Below are positions 8,674 to 16,967 of a stretch of 17,203 nt of DNA, piece by piece. The translations under genes were made by a program, and so were the position numbers. The stretch lies in contig QAXH01002084.1 of NCBI GenBank assembly GCA_004335635.1, positions 1 through 17,203 of the forward strand, read 5' to 3'. The notes under the pieces are model-generated. The model saw only the letters and a program-made list of their open reading frames with translations. It was not told the DNA's origin and did not search any database. The stretch's first letter is position 1. Each line of letters starts with the position of its first letter. The DNA comes from Chloromonas sp. AAM2. Lineage: Eukaryota; Chlorophyta; Chlorophyceae; Chlamydomonadales; Chlamydomonadaceae.

Positions 8674-8938
8674 CTGACATGACTGACTGACCAGATTTGG
8701 AATTTTGAGCACTGACGCGCATCCCACCAGCCTAGGCCCCTTCCGTCCTCCCCATTCACAAGTCAGTTTCCTTGTACTCATGATGCAAAACGATGAACGA
8801 TGCCTACTACGGACACTGGCACCCACAGGTACCTGGGGTTCTCTACCCCAACCCGTTGTGTTGTGTATTCTGTAGTATTTTAAGCGTGTAATATCTCCAG
8901 TTAAGTGTTTTGCAATAAGTTGTGTGTATTCTACATAC

Positions 8939-9070
8939 CTGGTAGAACACGAACAACAGCACAAAATCCGCTATGAAGATTGACACCAGTGAAATGACCA
9001 CTGCGCTAGTGGTTGACTCGCCCACCCCCTTGGCGCCGCCGGTGGTGGTGAAGCCCCACGCGCAGCTGAT
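8939..9070 (-). CDS. TGD1-like ABC lipid transporter permease exon
   Basis: One exon of 44 codons on the minus strand runs from an acceptor (cggtgtgcag) to a gtatgt donor, with phase 0 at both ends. It reads ISCAWGFTTTGGAKGVGEST and then continues TSAVVISLVSIFIADFVLLFVFYQ. This closely matches the C-terminal part of plant TGD1 (MlaE family), recalled as '...SCAWGVTTTGGAKGVGESTTSAVVISLVGIFIADF...'. TGD1 is the inner-envelope permease of the TGD1/2/3 transporter that brings ER-derived lipid into the chloroplast. The hydrophobic stretch SAVVISLVSIFIADFVLLFVF is the last membrane segment. No terminal exon (GAGDAL-like) was found to the left and no N-terminal exons to the right. It is therefore probably a fragment, unless introns are unusually long. 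Homology is sure; that the exon is used is not. Confidence 0.7.
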
Positions 9071-9213
9071 CTGCACACCGGGGGGCAGGGCAAATGAAGG
9101 AAAGCAGTGCGGTTCAAAGTCACTGCATACAAGAACATTCCTGGTGTGTACTGCCCCATCACGATGACCATAGTTCCTGGTTATGCACAGGTGTACTGAA
9201 AAAGAGTGAAAAC

Positions 9214-9275
9214 CAACCAATACATAAATATATTGTTAACCCCAATATTACGACATATTATTATGTATATTACAA
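9214..9275. repeat. AT-rich stretch with short inverted repeat
   Basis: ATACATAA at 9220-9227 and TTATGTAT at 9261-9268 are inverted copies in a locally AT-rich stretch. It would fold into a weak hairpin. It lies between TGD1-like piece B and the ISCAWG exon. Confidence 0.5.
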
Positions 9276-9479
9276 GGGAAAGGCGGAGAAGGGGACACAC
9301 CAAGGCAGGAAGAACCGCAGGAACCCAAAAAATACAAGGAGTGTGAGCGCTAGCAAGCCATGCAAGAAAAAACGAGGCTAGATACCGTCCTGATCAGCGC
9401 TCAAATGAACAAGTCAAACGTTTGAGCCCAGCTGCATGCATCACTGCCCAGCCTGGCATTCCTTACACAGCCCGCCCAC

Positions 9480-9533
9480 CGTTGCAACGACGCTCCCGAG
9501 TACCCATGACTTGAACACGCTGGTCATGACATC
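9480..9533 (-). pseudogene. TGD1-like exon, truncated copy (piece B)
   Basis: Eighteen codons on the minus strand read DVMTSVFKSWVLGSVVAT, followed by a gtgggc donor. It matches piece A except M to V, F to L and I to V. The ALTSF start is missing and is replaced by sequence with a TAA stop two codons upstream. It lies in the right place, 5' of the ISCAWG exon, but looks truncated. Confidence 0.55.
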
Positions 9534-9877
9534 TTACCAATCGTACTACGCGAATGAACACCACTTTCTCTTTCAATGCGTAAGCACCGTGGTTGTGACT
9601 CCTGTACGAGGGAATTGTTTGAGTTGACTTTGTGGTTGTTGCCTAAAGGTTGCCTACTTTCCTTTCCTCCTTGCCTCTGCTGAGCAGTCCTCCTCGGACT
9701 AAAGGCCATATAAACAACAGCTGCTGTTGCACTGTTGACAACCTGTAACCTGGCCTGACAACCTGACAAACTGACGTGACGTGTTCATGGCGCCCAACTG
9801 ACACCTGGGCAAAGCATTGTGCAGTGCGAAGTGATACGTCATGTCATTGCACAGTGCATTACGCCATCACAGCTGAC
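9534..9877. other. spacer
   Basis: No gene or clear repeat seen, apart from the short stretch next to piece B that it shares with 8537-8561. Confidence 0.5.
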
Positions 9878-9908
9878 AAAAAAGAAGTTTGCCAGTTCTG
9901 GGACAACT
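9878..9908 (+). repeat. solo terminal repeat of the MITE family, left of FNR
   Basis: An A run followed by 'gaagtttgccagttctggga' and caactt matches the left ends of MITE-like elements 1 and 2. No inverted partner lies within several hundred bases. The nearest oppositely oriented copy is at 13247-13277. Confidence 0.85.
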
Positions 9909-10510
9909 TGTGCGAATATGTTTCTATTACCGCCAGGACTACAGACTACACACACATCGCCACACTTTTTGGGTACCGCTGACAGCCATGGCACGGGCGA
10001 ATGACACAGGATTGTCAGGATGGTGGTGCTATTGACGCATGGTGTTACTGTTGTATTTTGGCGCACTCCAGCATGCCACACGAACGGTGCATGACAACTC
10101 TGGAAGAGGATGGTCGGATCCCTGTGTCTAAGCACTGTTTTCCAGGCTGTGGCCACCTCTTTGCCATGGGCAGTATCAGTGCGGTGCCGATGAGCTCTCT
10201 CAGGAAAGAAAGCAGTAGCACGAGGACGGATGACTGCTTTTTTCACCGTCCTTTCACGCTATCACAGGTAACCCGGTGCCTTGCTAAAAATATCCGGTGA
10301 ACGCTGCCCTGGCTCGCAGTGGGTAGGCTTGTAACCCACTGCGTTCGCGGAGTACAGAGGTACGATCTGCCGCTGATGAGGGTCCGCAAAACTCGAGCAC
10401 AATGCCTCACTCACGGTCACTCCTCTGTTCGGTGCTCAAAAACTTGCCGTCCGGCCCTGCCAGACACCTTGTAGCGCAGCAGCCCCATCTTGTCGGGTCA
10501 AACGAACAAG
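9909..10510 (+). promoter_or_regulatory. FNR upstream region (promoter and 5' UTR)
   Basis: No other gene seen. 'taaaaatatcc' near 10285-10295 is a weak TATA-like candidate 215-225 bases before the FNR ATG. A perfect inverted repeat lies just downstream of it. The assignment rests on position only. Confidence 0.3.
10315..10343. repeat. perfect 10-base inverted repeat upstream of FNR
   Basis: The arms cgcagtgggt (10315-10324) and acccactgcg (10334-10343) flank a 9-base loop, aggcttgta. The repeat lies about 170 bases before the FNR ATG and 20-30 bases after the TATA-like stretch. It would form a hairpin in a 5' UTR or a palindromic protein site. Confidence 0.85.
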
Positions 10511-12828
10511 ATGCAGGTGCGTGTTCCCGAATCAATGCATGCGGTTGCTTCGCTGGCCATCTGCAGATGACGCCGAACCTGAGCTCAACAGTCCGGCTCC
10601 TGTCCTGAGGCAGCTAAAGCGTTGTGCACTGTTTGCCTTACGCCTGCAGACCTCTATGAAGATGTCCGCTGCCCAGCGCGTGGTGAGAACGGTTCCTTAT
10701 CTTTGGGCAGCCGCACGATGGGAGCGTCAGACGAACACCAGCCATCCAGCCATGCCCTGCAGCTCACGCTGTATATGCCTTGGGTGTTATGCAGGCTGGT
10801 GCCCGCGTTGCTGGTCGCCGCGTCGTGAATGTGCGCGCCCAGGCCGCTGCCACACTGACCAAGACCAATGTGCCTCTCGAGCTCGAGAAGGGGGAGATGC
10901 CACTCAACACCTACAACAACAAGGCTCCGTTCATTGCCAAGGTTAAGAGCGTTGAGAAGATCGTTGGCCCCAAGGCCACCGGCGAGACCTACCACATTAT
11001 CATTGAGACTGATGGAAAGATCCCATTCTGGGAGGGCCAGTCCTACGGTGTCATCCCCCCGGTACGTGGCCCAAGGCATATGATAACGCTCCTTTGAGAC
11101 TGCATTCCGGCAGGAAAGGGACGGGCGTACGCAGCGCTGGTGCGCGCGATGAATGGTCAGGCTTTTCCTGCTTGCATCGTGGAGCACCCTTTGCTCAATG
11201 CCGAGACCAGGCGGTCATGGTTCGCTGGAGGTCATGCGTGCTGCGTGGTCATCGGTCTTGGTGTCGCAGCAAATTCAGTGCTGTTCAGCTGTGGTAAAAA
11301 GCGTGTGAAAAGTTCGCTGTCAGGCCTGCAGTCATGAATGAGGGCATGACATCAGCACACCTTGACAGCCCCTCTGTCGCCAACCCTTTTGCAGGGCACC
11401 AAGACCAACAGCCGAGGCAAGGAGGTGCCACATGGTGTGCGTCTGTACTCCATTGCCAGCTCCCGCTATGGTGACACCTTCGATGGCAAGACCACCTCCC
11501 TGTGCGTGCGCCGTGCCACTTACTGGGACCCAGAGATGGGCAAGGAGGACCCAGCCAAGAAGGGCATCTGCTCGAACTTCTTGTCTGACGCCAAGCCAGG
11601 CCAGGAGATCATGATGACTGGTGAGGCAGCACACTCCACTGCACTGGACATAAATGTGTATTACTGCACTAGGCACGAAGAAGGCACGAAGACTTTCACA
11701 GTCAAGTACACATGCATGCCGTGTGCACACACAAGCCCACCGTAAACCTGGCAGTTGAAAGCAGGCAGGCATGTTGTCATGCACTTGCTACTCGGTGTTG
11801 ATAATCGTTATCACAAACCACTGCTGGTTCTCACGACATTTTGAACTTGCCAAATGTTGCAGGCCCAGCTGGCAAGGTGCTGCTGCTGCCTGAGGCCAAC
11901 AAGCCCCTGATCATGGTTGCCACTGGTACCGGTATTGCCCCATTCCGTTCCTTCTGGCGCCGGTGCTTCTACGAGAACGTGCCCAACTACAAGTTTACTG
12001 GCTTGTTCTGGGTGTTCATGGGCGTGGCCAACTCTGACAGCAAGCTGTACGACGATGAGCTACAGGCAATTGCGGTACGTTATTGGCAGATGCACTTCCT
12101 ACAGATGCTGCACAGGCATGGAACCAGTGCTACTGGTCGGAGGCACAACTCAATTGCCGACCTACCTCGAGGAGGGAGCAGTGCTGTCAGCCCTAGTCGT
12201 CCCAACCGGCTAGTTGTGTCAGCAGCGTCTACAGCAGGCAGAGTCCACTGGCACTATCAGGACCATTCTGCGCCGTCAAAAGAATCATCAACGAAACTAC
12301 AATGCCTGTGTCATGCCAGCGACGTTGTGATGTTCCGTGATTGTCTGACTGATTGCAGGCTGCCCACCCCGACCAGTTCCGCCTGGACTACGCGCTTTCC
12401 CGCGAGCAGAACAACCGCAAGGGCGGCAAGATGTACATCCAGGACAAGATGGAGGAGTACGCCGACGAGATCTTCGGCCTGTTGGACAACGTAAGACCTG
12501 GATCTGGGTCGAGCATGGGGGGAGGGGCACTGTTTGTGGGTTTGTCTGGGAAAACAGATGAGTGCGTGCACAACCACGCACGTCAATATTCTCAGTTCAA
12601 GTCTGTGAAGGAGGTTTGGTGGAAAGCTTTGGTGGAAAGAGGTTGAAGAGTGGAGAAGCGAATGTGTTTTGCTTGCAGGGCGGCCACATCTACTTCTGCG
12701 GTCTCAAGGGTATGATGCCCGGCATCCAGGAGATGCTTGAGCGCGTGGCCAAGAGCAAGAACATCTCCTACGAGGAGTGGACTGAGAAGCTCAAGCACAA
12801 CAACCAGTGGCACGTTGAGGTGTACTGA
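10511..12828 (+). CDS. ferredoxin-NADP+ reductase, chloroplast precursor
   Basis: FNR passes electrons from photosystem I-reduced ferredoxin through FAD to NADP+ at the stromal thylakoid face. Seven exons (10511-10516, 10650-10682, 10795-11061, 11395-11620, 11863-12074, 12359-12490, 12679-12828) give 341 residues with matching phases and GT-AG introns. The first exon codes only for Met-Gln. This start is chosen for its context (aacaagATG) and because it yields a transit peptide, [20 protein letters not shown], rich in Arg, Ala and Ser and without acids; cleavage is likely near residue 29. Family landmarks are RLYS (118-121, FAD), GICSNFL (159-165), [13 protein letters not shown] (199-211, NADP), [12 protein letters not shown] (225-236), YALSREQ (259-265), [12 protein letters not shown] (297-308) and the C-terminal WHVEVY, whose Tyr341 stacks on the flavin. 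Length is near the usual 350. No damage is seen. The first exon is the least certain; an ATG at 10656 or 10662 is the alternative. Confidence 0.95.
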
Positions 12829-13246
12829 GCGCAGATGCTTGGTACACACCCAGCTGAGGAGCCTGATTAGGCTGCAGCCTGCCACCAGGGCCTAGATAGG
12901 CTAACCTAACCTTCTGGTGATGGGCGACCGCTGGGCTTGCTAGCCTGCAAGGGCGATTTCTATGTTACTATTCTGTTGTGTTGGATGGTGTTTGACACGG
13001 TCTCTGTAGACAGGAACAGTGATCGAGCTTGTACGATGCAACTGACCCCACGTTGGCAGTTTTTCTGGCTCTGGTTTTTTTGCTTGAGCCTGCAATGCCA
13101 GACAGCATCACTCACCCTGCAATGTAAAGCTTACAGCTCATGCATTGTCTGCTGGAATTGACTACTGATGTGCGGATGCGCATCCGAACACACACGAGTA
13201 GAGTGATGCTGGGGACACAAGAACACGCCCCACAGGAACTACTTAA
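12829..13246. other. FNR 3' UTR and downstream spacer
   Basis: No gene seen. It should hold the FNR 3' UTR up to the TGTAA at 13123-13127. Confidence 0.6.
13123..13127 (+). terminator. candidate TGTAA poly(A) signal of FNR
   Basis: This is the first TGTAA seen after the FNR stop codon, about 295 bases downstream. A 3' UTR of that length is normal for green algae. Confidence 0.55.
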
Positions 13247-13277
13247 ATTGTCCCAGAACTGGCAAACATCTTTTTCT
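13247..13277 (-). repeat. solo terminal repeat of the MITE family, right of FNR
   Basis: It reads 'attgtcccagaactggcaaa' then catcttttt. This is the inverted counterpart of 9878-9908, with about four mismatches over 31 bases. No partner is nearby. Confidence 0.85.
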
Positions 13278-13934
13278 TACCGAACGCTTTCTAATACTGC
13301 CCGTACCAGAACAGCCTGGAACCCTGAACAGCTCGTGGTTCCACGCACGCGCGCAACAGGAGACAGTAAGCACTGTCAGGCAGAGCAATCGGGCAACATG
13401 ACCACACCGGCTGCGAGCACACGATTGTTTTAGCAGAAAAACTTACAGGTGCTGCGATCCTTGCTGTGCAGTCACCTTCTTCGCATTGCACATTGCAGAA
13501 TTAGCACACCAAGGGTAGGGATTCCAACTCGTCCAACCCACATGTGAGTAATGGTGGTGGCCAACCCCTCGAGGTGCTATCCTGACCGCATACCTCGTTG
13601 GACCAAAATGGGGCCTGAGATTGTGCAGATCGTTTACTTTCCATTCACGGAATGGAACGCTGTCAGCTGCTTTAACAGAGGTTTGTAAACCCCGGTTAGA
13701 AACAAGTGATAACATCTGATCGAAACTACAACTCTGCGCCCTTGTCAGTTTTGAATATTGTGATTGCTCCACCTTGCCTTTCTGGAGCTGGTTTGTGGCT
13801 GCCTTCTGCTGCTGGGACGCGCATGCTCGTTTGACGACGTTGTCTGCTCTGCAGACTGCAGTGTCAAGACTGCCAATACCAATCACGGATACTGTCACCA
13901 TCATCTTACAGAAGCGAACATCGTTCCCACAAAC
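13278..13934. other. spacer containing repeat R1
   Basis: Apart from the R1 copy at 13511-13618, nothing convincing is seen. A long minus-strand open frame (13443-14177) covers much of it, but it crosses the repeat and has uneven composition, so it is not taken as a gene. Confidence 0.5.
13511..13618 (-). repeat. dispersed repeat R1, rearranged copy
   Basis: On the minus strand it matches 8259-8396 from 'ggccccattttgg' to the CACATGTGGGTTGGAC part. About 20 bases in the middle, present in the other long copies (the 'ctggtgtgtcgcaatcccct' segment), are missing. Confidence 0.85.
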
Positions 13935-14040
13935 CTTCATCAGGAGCATAAGCCCCTTGGCTCTGGTTATCTTTGGAAGCTCATTGATAATGGCAGTGTC
14001 GCTGGGCTTCAATACAAGCTTGTAAACAATCTCCTGGTTC
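13935..14040 (-). CDS. candidate exon of an unrecognised gene
   Basis: On the minus strand a strong pyrimidine-rich acceptor (ccttatctccctcctag) precedes one base and 35 codons, from NQEIVYKLVLKPSDTAIINE to KGLMLLMK. A gtttgt donor follows in phase 0. The residue composition looks protein-like and soluble. I do not recognise it, and no partner exon was identified on either side. It may be an isolated exon left from a rearrangement, or chance within a long open frame. Confidence 0.25.
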
Positions 14041-14259
14041 CTAGGAGGGAGATAAGGTAAAAACAGAAGAAATGAAGGCAGAAAGCCTAAATAGCAACTG
14101 CTAAATGGCAGCAATTGAGCGCCCCTGCTTGGCCTTGGCACCTTGCTCCTAGAACTTCTGATTTGCTTGCTCTTCATATCTACATAAATGCACCTGCAAA
14201 ATCCAGGTGTGCGACCCTGCCGAGGAGCACTTGGGAGCGGATACAGAGCACAACACCCT

Positions 14260-14727
14260 CAGTTGCCAGCCTGAACTGTTATCTTTTGTTGGCATTAGCA
14301 GGCTTACACACACAAGGTTTGCGTTCGCAATAGCACCTCGAGCGGTGACCACCACCATTACTATCCAGGTGTGTCGCAATCCCCTTCACATGTAGGTTGG
14401 ACAGGTTGGAATCCCTCCCCTCTTGTGAAGGCTTTACAATACACGTGACTGAGCTGTACACAGACTGTACACGGAAATTAAAGATTCTTGACCTGGATAT
14501 CATATCTATCTTGGCTGTACAAAGACGGAGGTGGTGCGTGCTGGGATGGTGAAGGTGCGCTTAGTGTCGTCAGCGCTGCTTAAGCGGGCGCGGGCATCAG
14601 GGGCGTCAGGCGAGGCCTGCATGGGGTGCAGCTGTAGCTTGCCGGCTGACTTGGGATAGCCAATCTCCTGCACGTCACGGATGAAGCCATGTTTGTACTT
14701 GCATATTTACTCAAGGCAAAACGATGT
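14260..14727 (-). repeat. right arm of a large inverted duplication (pullulanase 3' end)
   Basis: This is the reverse-complement match of 180-659. It holds the last pullulanase exon, the 3' UTR with TGTAA and an R1 copy (about 14326-14428). Confidence 0.9.
14434..14438 (-). terminator. TGTAA poly(A) signal of the right pullulanase gene
   Basis: The minus strand reads TGTAA 67 bases beyond the stop codon, at the same distance and in the same context as in the left copy. Confidence 0.7.
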
Positions 14728-16967
14728 TTTGTGGGTCAGAACACGGAATGCAAACCAATCGTCTGAAGCGGATGCAAGAAACACTGGTTTTATTTCCTGA
14801 GGAAGTTGCTTCTGCCTTCGGTCTGATTCTGTCTGTCTTTCTGCCTTGTTTCTTCCTTCTCAGGGTGGGTCAGGGCGGTACACATTCCGTCCCGTGTCCT
14901 GTGATGGCCCGATGTAAAAAAGCTGTGGCCATGATCACAGCCCATGTGGCTATGAGAGAAGTCCAAGGACAAACCAACAATTGGGTCACGCACCTGCTCC
15001 AGGGGTGCGGCGTTGAAGACCACCACAACCCGCTCGTAGTTTGGATCGTACACTTCCTTGACGTCGCTGCCATCAGGGCTGCCTGGCCCCGCCGCCTGCG
15101 CCTGCTTGCCTGCGCTGACCAGCTCCATCACCACCACTCCAGGCACCTGTTGGGGGCCGGTGTTGTGGAAGAAAACCTACAGGCAGACAGCGCCAGCACT
15201 GAGTTCTTTACGACTTGCTGATGACTAAGTTCTTTGTGCACCTGAGTTGCAGGAAAAAAGCCTTGTGCGGGGTGCAGACAGACAGAGGGGCAGCCGTTGT
15301 GGATTTGAATTGGACTTGCTGAGGCAACACCACCCTTTATGTAAGAAGTCTGATAGATGATAAGAACCTCCGGGACGAGAACCTTCATAGAAGATGAAAT
15401 GCTGTTTGGGTACGGCGTTGCGGGGACCAGCCGAGATGCAGAGCCCAAGCTGCTGCAGTGATGTTGACCCTCAACCAATCAGCGTGCCTTGGCGGTGGAC
15501 GTGCCAGGGGCCTCTCTAAGGTCCTTTCACACAAGGTCATTTGTGTGCTTTGCCTTCTATACTGTCACTCTGCGCTTACGATGCTGTCACTCTGCTCTTA
15601 CGATGCTGTCACTCTGCTCTCAACATGCTGTACCCGTGCGTGTTCTCAGCCTCAGACGGTCTCGCCTGGGAGCAGACTGCCTCAGTCTGCATGTCCTTGA
15701 AATTCCATCCCATTCCTTATGCAAGATCTGTCTGTGCTCTCACAACTTCCTGTGCCCTTCACGTAAGCAAGCTATGCAAGAGCTAGCAAGGCAACCTCCT
15801 ATTCCCTTCTCCACCCCCTACGCTGCCAGTAGCGCTTTCGCAGCCTTGATATGGGCTCCACAGCCCTCCTTTGGGCTTCCAGCAGCCTATGCTACGTGTT
15901 TCAGCCTCCTCCGGTCTAACCTGGGAGCAGATTGCCTCCGCGCTGGGCAGGCGGAACAGTGGCGAGGAGTAGCGCACGCGCAGCAGCTGCTGGGTGACTG
16001 CTGCTGTGTTGCGCAGCATGTCGGGGGTGGGCCGAATCATCATGTTGGTCAGCAGCGCGCGCTTGTAGTGCCAGCCGGGGCCGTTCTTGGTGTGGGGCTG
16101 CAATGGAAAAAAGCAACACAAGCGCAAGCAGCAGTGGTTGGATTCATGCGTTCATGCGTGTGCATACGGGCATGGGATGTTCAATTGACGATCGTGTTAT
16201 CACATGGTGCTGGCCGTCCTTGCGCATGCATGGCAGACGTCCCATGGACATGGGCTCATAATGAGTGTGTGCAGGCTGTGCCTTCCTAGTCACGTGATCG
16301 TACCTGCCCATTCACCAGACACACGTTTCTATTATCAAGCATGTATGCCATCCTCGTTCTCCCTCTCCAGCCTGGAGAGACTGTTCTGGTCCACTGACAC
16401 AACGCAGTCCTCATTATCAGAGTTACCATAAACCGTCCATCCTCTGACTAGCCGACCAGCCTGGAACAATGAACCAGTAGAATGGCAGAAGAGTAGAGGC
16501 AGATTGATACGCCATCTACACCCCCTCACCGGCAGTCCGATGCCCAGCTTGTGCGTCTGGCCGGTCCAGTCCATTCCGTTGAACCAGTCGCCTGAGCTGT
16601 ACGAGTCGCGGTCCAGGGACTTGGAGCGAAGCAGGTCGTCACCGGCATGGATGAAGGGGATGCCCTATAAAAAGTAAAAAAACGTGCACACATGTGATCA
16701 CACCATCACACATACGTCACACACATGCACACAGACATGACAGACGCACACGCCGACGCACATCATGTCTCTGAAAAGACCGATGCCGGAGGGCATGTGA
16801 ACCACAGCAAGACAAGACCCGACACAGCCACATGTGAAGTGTGATGGTGAGTGATGGATGGTCATCTCACTCTCACTGACCTGAGAGAGGATGATGAGTG
16901 AGAGGCACATGACCTGCATGCGCACACGCTCCTCCGCTGACGCGGTCAGGGGCGCCTTCTCAGTGAT
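14506..16967 (-). CDS. pullulanase-type starch debranching enzyme, last five exons (right copy)
   Basis: The gene enters from the right edge on the minus strand. Exons 16967-16881, 16664-16530, 16097-15921, 15176-14994 and 14667-14506 encode the last 247 residues, all joined in phase 0 with GT-AG introns. In order they contain ITEKAPLTASAEERVRMQV, ILSQ/GIPFIHAGDDLLRSKS, DRDSYSSGDWFN, GIGLP/PHTKNGPGWH, VRYSSPLFRLPSAEAI, FHNTGPQQVPGVVVMEL, ERVVVVFNAAPLEQ and IPARTTSVFVQPR. These follow plant limit dextrinase step by step: the end of the GH13 barrel, then the C-terminal beta-sandwich. The enzyme hydrolyses alpha-1,6 branches in limit dextrins and trims pre-amylopectin in the plastid stroma. The catalytic Asp/Glu/Asp lie upstream, outside the window. 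No N-terminal or transit sequence is visible. There are no frame breaks, so this copy looks functional over the part seen. PUL1 would be the usual plant or algal name, not assigned here because two copies exist. Confidence 0.93.
15177..15920 (-). other. 744-base pullulanase intron with minisatellite
   Basis: This intron is bounded by a donor at CAG/gttaga and an acceptor at ctgtag/GTT, with phase 0. It contains the 22-base tandem repeat at 15563-15628. Plus-strand open frames crossing it are shadows. Confidence 0.8.
15563..15628. repeat. 22-base tandem repeat, three copies
   Basis: The unit tgtcactctgctcttacgat plus gc starts at 15563, 15585 and 15607, with small changes in the outer copies. 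Confidence 0.95.
16683..16765. repeat. CA/GA-rich low-complexity tract
   Basis: Irregular cacaca, catca and gacgcaca runs fill the pullulanase intron between the exons at 16530-16664 and 16881-16967. There is no strict period. Confidence 0.7.

Noticed and set aside
9249..9257. AATATTAC resembling the rolling-circle origin nonanucleotide of geminivirus-like replicons
   Set aside because: The match is imperfect, there is no proper stem-loop, and no Rep-like protein is nearby.
9094..9381. lysine-rich C-terminal open frame on the plus strand
   Set aside because: It is antisense to the flank of the TGD1-like exon, and the basic tail comes from a purine-rich stretch.
10654..11187. 177-codon minus-strand open frame
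   Set aside because: It is antisense to FNR exons 2 and 3, where codon bias keeps the opposite strand open.
13443..14177. 244-codon minus-strand open frame as a single gene
   Set aside because: It runs through repeat R1 and shows uneven composition. Only a 35-codon part inside it looks exon-like.
15489..16289. 266-codon plus-strand open frame
   Set aside because: It is antisense to pullulanase exons and an intron and includes the 22-base tandem repeat. It is a shadow frame.
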